Positions 54,401-61,076 of a DNA stretch of 64,000 bases are shown in pieces. The translations under genes and the position numbers were made by a program. Location: NCBI RefSeq assembly GCF_008065115.1, contig NZ_CP042913.1, forward strand, positions 5,467,257 through 5,531,256, written 5' to 3'. How positions within the stretch are numbered: the first letter of the stretch is position 1; every line of letters begins with the position of its first letter. The notes under the pieces were generated by a model, which worked only from the letters and a program-made list of their open reading frames with translations, did not search any database and was not told where the DNA came from. The stretch is from Bythopirellula goksoeyrii (GTDB lineage: Bacteria; Planctomycetota; Planctomycetia; Pirellulales; Lacipirellulaceae).

Positions 54401-55617
54401 CTGGCACGCTGGATATCCAGGGCACCTTCAATCCCAGTTCTGCCACCTTCAACTTCAATGGTGGCGACGTCACAGGGAACTCGATGGTGCTCACCAACTC
54501 AACGCTGAACATCGCACCTACCGCTGGCAGTGGGTCTTTTCTACTTCGCAACACCAGCAACTTTAGTGGTGACCTACAACCGGGACAGCTGCTCACCATT
54601 CAAGGAACCGCTAGCAGCACGGCTGTCACGGCCGCTACGGGTTTCACTAACAACAGCACCCTCACCATTGAGACCACTGGTGGCGGTAGTTCGCTGCTCA
54701 CTCTCTCAGGAGGTGTTCTGACGAATCAATCGGGCGGGACACTTACCTTCGGGGGCACAGGTACTGGAATCCGCGAGCTTCGTGGCGGACTCGACAACCG
54801 TGGAGAGATTGAAGTTGACGTCGATGCGAGAATCGGCGCCACCGGTCAGACGCATCTTAATTCGGGTGAATTCAACTTGTCGGCAACGGCGATGATAGTG
54901 GGCGACTCGTTCACCAATGAACCCGGCGGTGTGATTCAAGGCAATGGCGAGTTGAACGTCGTAGCGACGACATTTCTCAACAGCGGAGACATCGCTCCGG
55001 GAGATTCGGCTGGTACTCTAACCATTACAGGGGATGCCCCTTTTGATGCGACCGGTTCGCTTTCGATTGAGTTGAATGGTCTTGCTGCAGGATCCGAGCA
55101 TGACCAACTCATCGTGACCGGTATGGCCTCCCTGTCAGGAACTTTGAATCTTGCTCTCCTCGGATTCACTCCTGCCGCCGGGAACACGTTTACGATTCTC
55201 ACAGCTGGCACCCGGACAGGCACCTTCGACTCGGTCAACGGCAATCCGGGCGGAGGCCTTTTCTATGATGTGCAATATTTGGCAGATCAAGTCGTGGTCG
55301 AGTTAGTCTCCGCACTCCCCGGCGATTTCGACTTTGATGGCGACATCGATGGCTATGATTTTATCATCTGGCAGCGCGGCGATTCACCGAATCCACTCAG
55401 CCCAAGTGACCTCGCCGCGTGGCACGCAAGCTATGGCACGTCACTAGTTGTGGCATCAACTGCGGTGCCTGAACCCTCAACTTGGATCGTTCTTTTGATG
55501 GGCACCTCGACACTGCAGTTGCGCCGCAAGATCGTGTGTCCGTCACTCAACAAGCAAACTAGCCGGAGGCAAGCCTGCCTCCGGGATTCCTCCCGGACCG
55601 CGTGGCGGTCCGGCTAG
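51409..55617 (+). CDS. Giant repeat-containing surface protein with dockerin-like and PEP-CTERM regions
   Basis: GAGAGAGG lies 8 bases before the ATG. The 1402-residue protein has a signal peptide (about 1-33), an opening region (WSSVGNWDHGTFIPSTANDSAIIG) typical of planctomycete autotransporter-like beta-helices, then 177-residue repeats. Each repeat has FQGDLDNLGTVNVNGDTDF, GTFNPSSATFNFNGGDVTG, and TAATGFTNNSTLTIETTGG. Near residue 1300 is the Ca loop GDFDFDGDIDGYDFIIWQR; VPEPSTWIVLLMGTST is the PEP-CTERM core with LRRK. The frame then continues for 28 residues through a double-hairpin repeat before the stop. It is very rich in Asn, Thr, Gly and Ser with almost no Cys, so it is probably an adhesin or S-layer-like protein. 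Confidence 0.88.
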   Translation: MTTRHTTNFLFQSMTSAMLWCFTLASLPCASAIDYNWQALFVPPNPNPFYDGNWSSVGNWDHGTFIPSTANDSAIIGLSGVPDYVVTLDLDTHIGTFALDSEDATFDAVSRVFRVDGMSNFNKGIANWDNSQVLDSGAGTLTQSKPATMNVTRTVLIDTANIDLRGTVNVLADDSNTALTVTHGLSNRGLIDISTVSTSSSTLSIPNGTLVNDIVGGMSGELRFSGAGTGQRQFNGSLDNSQFVQVLADTVFGTNGSTVTNTGSFFVAPDTTLTMTAGNQIFNQDAGELVVQGTFNPSSATFNFNGGNVADNANTNPITLTNSSLKIGPSAGSGKFILHNTSSYSGNLKAVQFLTIQGTTASTSVTAATGFTNNSTLTIETTGGGVTQLAITSGTLTNQAAGIINFDGSTSMRRFQGDLDNLGTVNVNGDTDFNRNGDTFTNMNAFNVATDATLLMQIGNQTFNQDAGTLDIQGTFNPSSATFNFNGGDVTGNSMVLTNSTLNIAPTAGSGSFVLRNTSNFSGNLQPGQTVSVQGTASSTSVTAATGFTNNSTLTIETTGGGATQLAITSGTLTNQTAGIINFEGPASIRRFQGDLDNRGTVNVNGDTDFNRNGDTFTNMNAFNVAAGATLTVATGNQIFNQDAGTLDVQGTFNPSSATFNFNGGDVTGNSMVLTNSTLNIAPTAGSGSFVLRNTSNFSGDLQPGQLLTIQGTASSTAVTAATGFTNNSTLTIETTGGGSTQLAITSGTLTNQAAGIINFDGSASILRFQGDLDNLGTVNVNGDTDFNRNGDTFTNMNAFNVAIYATLSMQIGNQTFNQDAGTLNIQGTFNPSSVTFNFNGGDVTGNSMVLTNSTLNIAPTAGSGSFLLRNTSNFSGDLQPGQLLTIQGTASSTAVTAATGFTNNSTLTIETTGGGVTQLAITSGTLTNQAAGIINFDGSASVRRFQGDLDNLGTVNVNGDTDFNRNGDTFTNMNAFNVAAGATLSMQIGNQTFNQDAGTLDIQGTFNPSSATFNFNGGDVTGNSMVLTNSTLNIAPTAGSGSFLLRNTSNFSGDLQPGQLLTIQGTASSTAVTAATGFTNNSTLTIETTGGGSSLLTLSGGVLTNQSGGTLTFGGTGTGIRELRGGLDNRGEIEVDVDARIGATGQTHLNSGEFNLSATAMIVGDSFTNEPGGVIQGNGELNVVATTFLNSGDIAPGDSAGTLTITGDAPFDATGSLSIELNGLAAGSEHDQLIVTGMASLSGTLNLALLGFTPAAGNTFTILTAGTRTGTFDSVNGNPGGGLFYDVQYLADQVVVELVSALPGDFDFDGDIDGYDFIIWQRGDSPNPLSPSDLAAWHASYGTSLVVASTAVPEPSTWIVLLMGTSTLQLRRKIVCPSLNKQTSRRQACLRDSSRTAWRSG
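52027..54714 (+). repeat. Tandem repeat array, period 531 bases (177 residues)
   Basis: The phrase ACTCT(A/G)ACCAATCAG recurs at 52591, 53122, 53653 and 54184, exactly 531 bases apart. There are four full units (52591-53121, 53122-53652, 53653-54183, 54184-54714), a diverged first unit before 52591 and a partial one after 54714. The last two units are almost identical, which implies recent amplification in frame. This is a coding repeat, not CRISPR. Confidence 0.95.
55563..55613. repeat. Double-hairpin repeat at the 3' end of the giant gene (possible bidirectional terminator)
   Basis: Stem 1 is CCGGAGGCA (55563-55571) with TGCCTCCGG (55576-55584). Stem 2 is CCGGACCGC (55593-55601) with GCGGTCCGG (55605-55613). 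Both are perfect 9-base stems with 4- and 3-base loops. They lie inside the reading frame, directly before its stop and 17 bases before the convergent gene's stop. The paired GC-rich hairpins look like a dispersed REP-type element. Confidence 0.8.
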
Positions 55618-55629
55618 GTAGTTCTGCGC

Positions 55630-57144
55630 TCACCGCGTCCATCCCAGCCATGTTTCCATGAGCCACTTCACCAGTGGTGTCAGTCGCGTTTTGTTGTACT
55701 GATCTCCCAACCTGCGAATCGCTTCGGTTTGGGTCGGATACGGATGAATCGTGCTGCCGATTTTCTTCAGCCCCACGTCGGCAGTCATCGCTAGCGTGAT
55801 CTCTGCGATTAGTTCGCCAGCATGTTGAGCGACAATCGTCGCGCCAACGATCTTATCTGTGCCCCGTTTGACGTGCACTTTCGCAAAACCCGCTTCCTCA
55901 CTTTCCAGAATTGCGCGATCCACATCTTGCAAGGGTTGCACGAACGTATCCACTTCGATGCCCTTGGCTCGCGCATCCTTTTCAGACATGCCGACATGGG
56001 CAACTTCCGGCGAAGTATAGGTACACCAGGGAATCGTGAGCTTCGATTGTTTCGCTCGCCCCATAAAAAGTGCATTCTGGATTACGATCCGGGCCATGAA
56101 ATCCGCCGCATGAGTGAACTTGTATTTCGAGCAAATGTCTCCTGCCGCATAAATCCGCGGATTGGAAGTTTGTAGATAGTCGTTGACCTGGACCCCTTTC
56201 TCGTTGTAGTCCACGCCTACTGCATCCAGGTTGAGATCTTCCACATTCGGCTTGCGACCCACTGCCACGAGCAGTTGGTCGAGTCGTTCGTCGTATGATT
56301 TAGCATGCGAATCAACCGTGAGGCGCGGCTTACCCTGCTCAGCCTTTATCTCCAACTTCTTACCACAGCAGAGGAGTGTCACCTTGTCATTGACCAGTGC
56401 CTGCTGGACGATCTCTGCCGCATCGCGATCTTCCTGGGGAAGAATTCCATGCTCGGCTTCAACGAGAAACACTTGCGACCCAAGCCGGGCAAAGGCTTGA
56501 GCCATTTCACACCCGATCGGCCCGGCACCGATAATGCCCAATCGCCTGGGCAACTCGGTGAGTGAGAACAGCGATTCGTTTGTGAGATAGTCAACCGAAT
56601 CGAGCCCGGCAATCGGCGGTGCCGCCGCCCGGGCACCCGTGGCAATGACAGCCCGTTTGAATAAAAGTTTCTGGCCATCAACTTCTAATGTGCTGGAATC
56701 GACGAACCGACCTTGTCCAAAATACACATCCACGCCAAGTTCTTGAAACCGTCTCGCGGAATCGTTTGGACTTATTTTTGCTCGCAATCGCCGCATCCTC
56801 TCCATAACGGCGGCAAAATCGATCTTGTCCGTCGTGGCACTTATTCCGAACTCGCCGGCAGAACATACGGCTGCCGCTGCCCTCGCAGCAGCGATGATAG
56901 CCTTGGAGGGAACACACCCCACGTTGAGGCAATCTCCTCCCATCAGGCCGCGCTCGATCAATGCAACCTTGGCTCCCAAACCCGCCGCCCCTGCCGCTGT
57001 GACAAGCCCCGCCGTACCCGCTCCGATCACGACGAGATTGTAGCGACCCGCTGGAGTCGGATTCTGCCACTGAGAAGGATGGACGTTCGACTCCAATTCA
57101 TCATTGAAAGGGCCATCAGGTTTTAGAATGGATTCGTAGGTCAT
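55630..57144 (-). CDS. Mercuric-reductase-like FAD disulfide oxidoreductase
   Basis: This is a 504-residue class I pyridine nucleotide-disulfide oxidoreductase. The FAD site is LVVIGAGTAGLVTAAGAAGLGA; the redox-active disulfide is GGDCLNVGCVPSK; the NAD(P) site is LGIIGAGPIGCEMAQAFARLG; the second FAD motif is IYAAGDIC; the C-terminal dimer interface has HPYPTQTEA. True MerA has a vicinal Cys pair at the C terminus for Hg(II) binding; here the protein ends KWLMETWLGWTR, so mercury reduction is unlikely. It resembles the group found beside TVP38/TMEM64 genes, as here (146 bases upstream). The electron acceptor is unknown. Confidence 0.9.
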   Translation of the reverse strand: MTYESILKPDGPFNDELESNVHPSQWQNPTPAGRYNLVVIGAGTAGLVTAAGAAGLGAKVALIERGLMGGDCLNVGCVPSKAIIAAARAAAAVCSAGEFGISATTDKIDFAAVMERMRRLRAKISPNDSARRFQELGVDVYFGQGRFVDSSTLEVDGQKLLFKRAVIATGARAAAPPIAGLDSVDYLTNESLFSLTELPRRLGIIGAGPIGCEMAQAFARLGSQVFLVEAEHGILPQEDRDAAEIVQQALVNDKVTLLCCGKKLEIKAEQGKPRLTVDSHAKSYDERLDQLLVAVGRKPNVEDLNLDAVGVDYNEKGVQVNDYLQTSNPRIYAAGDICSKYKFTHAADFMARIVIQNALFMGRAKQSKLTIPWCTYTSPEVAHVGMSEKDARAKGIEVDTFVQPLQDVDRAILESEEAGFAKVHVKRGTDKIVGATIVAQHAGELIAEITLAMTADVGLKKIGSTIHPYPTQTEAIRRLGDQYNKTRLTPLVKWLMETWLGWTR

Positions 57145-57202
57145 GTGGAGTTCTATGCGTTAAGGTTCTGTGATGCATTCCATCAAAAAGGCAAGGAATA
57201 GG

Positions 57203-57302
57203 CCGCGGAGAAACGCGGATCTAACGTATCGACGCGGATTAGAAGGAAACCCTACATTCCCCTCCGCGTAAATCCGCTTGATCCGTGTTCATCAGCGTTT
57301 CA
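57203..57302. repeat. Repeat-like intergenic sequence (ACGCGGAT/ATCCGCGT type)
   Basis: Two direct copies of ACGCGGAT lie at 57213-57220 and 57232-57239. The stem ACGCGGA (57232-57238) / TCCGCGT (57263-57269) has a 24-base loop, followed by imperfect repeats AATCCGCTTGATCCGTG. It looks like a degenerate member of a dispersed repeat; there is no evidence for a gene. Confidence 0.5.
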
Positions 57303-58047
57303 TTTCTTTCCCCTCAGTATCGACCGATGGGACTTTGCCAAAATACCGCAGGATCCACCGTACGACCAACGGAAAGACACCCAAGAGTACAAACGCGGTA
57401 CCCAAACGTGTTAATTGTGTTCCTGAAAAAGCAGCACCGACACCTTCTTCCGCGAGCTTTTGCAGGGAGGGGACACTCGACCCGGCATAAACATAGACGC
57501 ATGTCCCCGCTAACATCCCCAGTTGGCTCACCCACCAATAGGTCCAAGTCTTGAGGGGCGTCAGACCCATCACCGCATTGATGACGAAAAATGGAACTGC
57601 CGGGATTAACCGTAGGGTAAACAGATAAAAAGCCCCGTCGCGCTCAAGCATCTTATTGAACTTCTCAAGTCGCTCACCAAAACGACTTTGAACCGCATCG
57701 CGAAATAGATATCGACTCAACAGGAACGCGATCGTCGCTCCCGTGGTCGACGCAAAACTCACGAGTACTACGCCTCGCCAAAACCCGAAGAACCACCCAA
57801 CAAAGAGCGTCAACACGGTCGCTCCTGGCAAGGACAAGCCGGTAACTCCCGCGTAGACGGCGAATGCAACGAAATACGAAAAAATAGGATTGTGTTCTTG
57901 AAAGTCTCGGAGCCGGGCTTCCTGCTCGGCCATCGCCTCCAGTGTCAACACATCCCGCAAAAGAAAATAGCCAACGCCGATCGCCCCTGCCAATGTGAGG
58001 AAGAGAACGAGTTTGAGTCGTGACTTCGGTCCGTTAGTATCCGGCAT
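57292..58047 (-). CDS. TVP38/TMEM64 (VTT-domain) membrane protein
   Basis: The frame is open to 58137 within the hydroxylase gene; the ATG at 58047 lies 1 base after that gene's stop and gives 251 residues. About five or six hydrophobic helices carry the VTT/SNARE-associated signature: SLPGATVLTLFVGWFFGFWRGVVLVSFASTTGATIAFLLSRYLFRD, then LRLIPAVPFFVINAVMGLTPLKTWTYWWVSQLGMLAGTCVYVYAG. In the DedA/VTT superfamily such proteins transport lipids or support the proton motive force. Gene pairs with mercuric-reductase-like flavoproteins are widespread, and the flavoprotein gene follows here on the same strand. The substrate is unknown. Confidence 0.88.
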   Translation of the reverse strand: MPDTNGPKSRLKLVLFLTLAGAIGVGYFLLRDVLTLEAMAEQEARLRDFQEHNPIFSYFVAFAVYAGVTGLSLPGATVLTLFVGWFFGFWRGVVLVSFASTTGATIAFLLSRYLFRDAVQSRFGERLEKFNKMLERDGAFYLFTLRLIPAVPFFVINAVMGLTPLKTWTYWWVSQLGMLAGTCVYVYAGSSVPSLQKLAEEGVGAAFSGTQLTRLGTAFVLLGVFPLVVRWILRYFGKVPSVDTEGKEMKR

Positions 58048-58048
58048 G

Positions 58049-58882
58049 CTATTCTTGTGGTTCTTCAGAAGTTGGGGAGGGATCCGTAGTAAACGGCAAC
58101 GCCAACATCCAGTGCAACCTTTCAGCCTGTTGCTCATCGCGAATCTGCTTCAAGCCTATGGTCATACCCAAGTGTCCGTCTTGCGGTTGAGCACGATAAG
58201 TGCGAAAGAGCCGGTCCCACCACGGAAGATTAAAACCATAGTTGCTATTCGTCTCCCGCTCGCGCCAGGAATGATGTACTCGATGCATATCGGGGGTAAC
58301 GACTAGCCAGCGCAACACGGCATCGATACCCAACGCAAGTTGAACATTACTATGATTGAACATCGAGGTCGCATTCAAGAGTACTTCGAATGCAACAACA
58401 GCTACCGGCGGCGCACCCAGCAGGACAATCGCTACAGCCTTGATTCCCAAGGAGAGAAAGATCTCTATCGTGTGAAAACGCAGACCGGTGGTAACGTCTA
58501 TGTCTAGATCGGCGTGATGGACTAAATGAAACCTCCACAAGAATGGCACCAAGTGAAACAAGACATGTTGCCAATAGATGACCAAATCTAGCAGGATGAC
58601 GGAGACAAGCACTGCAAGCCAGTAGGGCGTCTCAAGCCAATGAAAGAGCCCCCAATCCTTGGATTGAGCCAGATAGGTGACACCGACTAATCCCATCGGT
58701 ACAAGAAATCTCAGCGAGAGAGTATTGAGAACTACCAGCCCCAGATTGCTTCCCCAACGGGGAGTCTTCGACGTGCTTAAGGAGCGACGCGGAGCCAATA
58801 GCTCCCATAGTGTCATCACAGCAAACACGGCAACAAATGAACCCAAGCGAATGGCGGCCGCAGATTCAATCTGGGTTGTCAT
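58049..58882 (-). CDS. Sterol desaturase/fatty acid hydroxylase family membrane di-iron enzyme
   Basis: This is a 277-residue integral membrane protein with the eight-His cluster of the family: HVLFH, then RFHLVHHADLD, and MHRVHHSW, which bind two irons. Hydrophobic helices lie before the first box (about residues 8-100) and between boxes two and three. It uses O2 to hydroxylate or desaturate a lipid substrate such as a fatty acyl chain or hopanoid/sterol; which cannot be told. The C-terminal 40 residues are Pro/Thr/Glu-rich. It is followed 1 base later by the TVP38 gene, and the two are probably co-translated. Confidence 0.9.
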   Translation of the reverse strand: MTTQIESAAAIRLGSFVAVFAVMTLWELLAPRRSLSTSKTPRWGSNLGLVVLNTLSLRFLVPMGLVGVTYLAQSKDWGLFHWLETPYWLAVLVSVILLDLVIYWQHVLFHLVPFLWRFHLVHHADLDIDVTTGLRFHTIEIFLSLGIKAVAIVLLGAPPVAVVAFEVLLNATSMFNHSNVQLALGIDAVLRWLVVTPDMHRVHHSWRERETNSNYGFNLPWWDRLFRTYRAQPQDGHLGMTIGLKQIRDEQQAERLHWMLALPFTTDPSPTSEEPQE

Positions 58883-58899
58883 ATTGGTTGCAACTAGAT

Positions 58900-60291
58900 T
58901 TACTTCGAGACAGAAGATATTGCGTTCTCCGTCGCGTCCGCTTCGGAAGGCCCAGAAACATCGATGACCCAGTGCCCGATGAGCGAATGTCGTTCGTAGG
59001 AGAGCAAGTACAAGTGTATCAGATTGGGATCGGTCTCGTCGCGATGAATCACCGGCCCATCAATCGCAAAGCTATGGTGGTCGATCCAGCGATCCTGTTC
59101 GTCCAGCAGCAGGCTGAAATATCCCGTCTTACTGGGAGGATCTTCCGTGAGAGCCGTATAGTCCTGATAGAAAGGCGGCACGCCGATACCCATTGGCATA
59201 TACAGACCCTTGGGGTAGTCATCCGTCGATAGCTGAGGTATCGACTCGATATCGATCCCACCGACCAGAAAACGCACCTTGCCAGGATGCTTACTACTGG
59301 AGAACATTAGTTCCAATTCGTCGCGCAGTTCATCCGAGGCCGGAGTGCGGACTTTGCGCAACACAGCTCTCTCGAACTTTTCCAATCTTTGGTATTCATT
59401 TTCCCAAGGATGGTCGACCGAGTAACGCCCCGGCGGAATGAAGCTGGCATACCGAACCTCTTGAGGTTTGTAGAAATCACCCCAGGTGCGAATGTTCTCA
59501 GCCACGGTTGTCCGACGTTTGCGTACCTGCTCTCCTGCAATCATTAGCGGTTCATCAGGATCGAACTTGGCCAATGGCACCCATTCTTGCTCCACCTCGC
59601 GGAGTGTATCCAAGTGCATTGCCATCCCGGCAGGATCAAACCAATGCTCCAGATAGTACCAGTGCTTCGAATACGCAAGTCCCGTGTTGTGTTCGAAGAT
59701 CTCTTTGTAGAGTCCCAGGGGAAAAGTGAACCATCCCTGATAATACATTTTCTTCTGGCCATCTTGCTCGACGGTTAGAATCAACTCCCAGAGCCCTGCA
59801 TTAAGACAGTTCTTTGCCAATGCGACCGAATAGAGATTCTCAACTTCCCAGCCATTGCCGCCGCTCACTTCCACATGCCCGTCTTCAGGCCCGCCGAAAT
59901 AAACCTGCTGGCGATTCCATTCTCGATCGGTCAGCGCAATCCGCTCCAGACCTGGGTCCTCTTTGGTCCACTCAGGCAAGCTGGGAGTCATTAGACTTAC
60001 GTCGACGTCTTTGACGATGACTTTCGCTACCTGGTCGTGTAGCGGCTCAAAGACGAAGTCGAAATGCGTGTCATCCTTGCGAACCAGTTTGAGGCGCCTT
60101 CCCTGATACTCGGTGAGCCATTCGCTACGCCCAGCCGGATCCTCGGGATACTCAGCATTGGTAAACTCCGTGACGGGCACGTCCATTACCTCCGCCACTT
60201 GGTAGCGATAGTAGGTACGAACTACGATCGCAATCATCACCACTACTACCAGAATCGCGAGGGCCAAAAACAATCGCTTGAATGTAAACAT
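58900..60291 (-). CDS. Unknown membrane-anchored extracytoplasmic protein
   Basis: I do not recognise the family. This 463-residue protein has one N-terminal transmembrane helix (about 7-26) and a hydrophilic remainder with no Cys-based site, rich in Trp, Tyr, Asp and Glu (HWYYLEHWFDPAGMAMHLDTL, WENEYQRLEKFERAVL). Several stretches suggest a beta-sandwich of 130-150 residues repeated twice (PEDGHVEVSGGNGWEVENLYSVA; DEQDRWIDHHSFAIDGPVIH). It is anchored on the inner membrane facing the periplasm. It precedes the hydroxylase gene by 17 bases, which suggests a lipid-related operon with hydroxylase, TVP38 protein and flavoprotein, but this is context only. Confidence 0.7.
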   Translation of the reverse strand: MFTFKRLFLALAILVVVVMIAIVVRTYYRYQVAEVMDVPVTEFTNAEYPEDPAGRSEWLTEYQGRRLKLVRKDDTHFDFVFEPLHDQVAKVIVKDVDVSLMTPSLPEWTKEDPGLERIALTDREWNRQQVYFGGPEDGHVEVSGGNGWEVENLYSVALAKNCLNAGLWELILTVEQDGQKKMYYQGWFTFPLGLYKEIFEHNTGLAYSKHWYYLEHWFDPAGMAMHLDTLREVEQEWVPLAKFDPDEPLMIAGEQVRKRRTTVAENIRTWGDFYKPQEVRYASFIPPGRYSVDHPWENEYQRLEKFERAVLRKVRTPASDELRDELELMFSSSKHPGKVRFLVGGIDIESIPQLSTDDYPKGLYMPMGIGVPPFYQDYTALTEDPPSKTGYFSLLLDEQDRWIDHHSFAIDGPVIHRDETDPNLIHLYLLSYERHSLIGHWVIDVSGPSEADATENAISSVSK

Positions 60292-60461
60292 AATAGTGCG
60301 CTCCGATATCTCATTCAGTGCCTGGCTGAATCTTAGCGCTCGACCTATGCAGAGAAAGAAGTTCTCCGAATCTTCTCAGGTGGCATCCAGGCAACCTGCA
60401 ACCTACAACAAATCAAGTAAATGTTAAAGATGAAGCAGACGAAATGCCTGCTATCTGGTTG

Positions 60462-61076
60462 TCATTCCACGATAGCCTGATTGACCGTATCGATATCTTG
60501 TACCACCGCTGCATCCTCAACGGTCACGCGGAGACATCGTTCGGGGTATTGATTCCAGAATCCTCGCAATCCGTCGGGACATTCAGCGGCAAGCAACTCG
60601 CGAATCAGCGGGGCGGGCAGCAATACCGGATGCCCCCCCTGCCCTTGATACTCTGGCATCACAGCTTTGGTGGGTTGCTCGGTCGCGATGGCCAGCAATA
60701 ACATGAGAGTCGCTGGTGAAACATGGGGGTGATCACCCAGCTGTAGAAGTACGCTGGCCTTTCCATCAATGTTCTGTGCTGCATGTAGACCCACTTGGAG
60801 TGAGTGAAACATGGGCGCGTCGGCATCCGCAAGCACGGGTTGAAACTCGCGGTCACCCAACACGGCGGTTACTTCCTCGGCCCGATGACCCACCACAATG
60901 ATCATCTTCCGACATACAGCAGCGACTGAATCAAACGCCGCCGCCACGAGGGGTTTTTCGCCTGACGCAGTGGTTACGAGATGCAATTGCTTGCGACCGC
61001 CCATCCGCCTGCCGCGGCCCGCTGCGAGCAACACACCAATCGGTTGATTGCTCACCACGTCACTTTGCTCGACCAT
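60462..61076 (-). CDS. MocA-like molybdenum cofactor nucleotidyltransferase
   Basis: The frame is open to 61124; the ATG at 61076 (MVEQSDVVSNQPIG) lies inside the 3' end of the molybdoenzyme gene (17-base overlap) and gives 204 residues. The MobA/MocA signature is VLLAAGRGRRMGGRKQL, with the metal-binding LQLGDHPHVSP and the product-binding GQGGHPVLLP. MocA adds CMP to molybdopterin for the xanthine dehydrogenase family, and the overlap with such an enzyme gene supports that role; use of GTP (MobA-like) cannot be excluded. It is the last gene of its minus-strand pair; the next gene begins 170 bases downstream. Confidence 0.85.
   Translation of the reverse strand: MVEQSDVVSNQPIGVLLAAGRGRRMGGRKQLHLVTTASGEKPLVAAAFDSVAAVCRKMIIVVGHRAEEVTAVLGDREFQPVLADADAPMFHSLQVGLHAAQNIDGKASVLLQLGDHPHVSPATLMLLLAIATEQPTKAVMPEYQGQGGHPVLLPAPLIRELLAAECPDGLRGFWNQYPERCLRVTVEDAAVVQDIDTVNQAIVE

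Noticed and set aside
51834-54599. Several antisense frames of 60-150 codons opposite the giant repeat gene
   Set aside because: They repeat with the same 531-base period as the coding strand and are explained by codon bias on the sense strand.
52027-54714. Regular repeats that could suggest CRISPR
   Set aside because: The period is 531 bases, the repeats are translated in frame and there are no short spacers, so this is a protein repeat.
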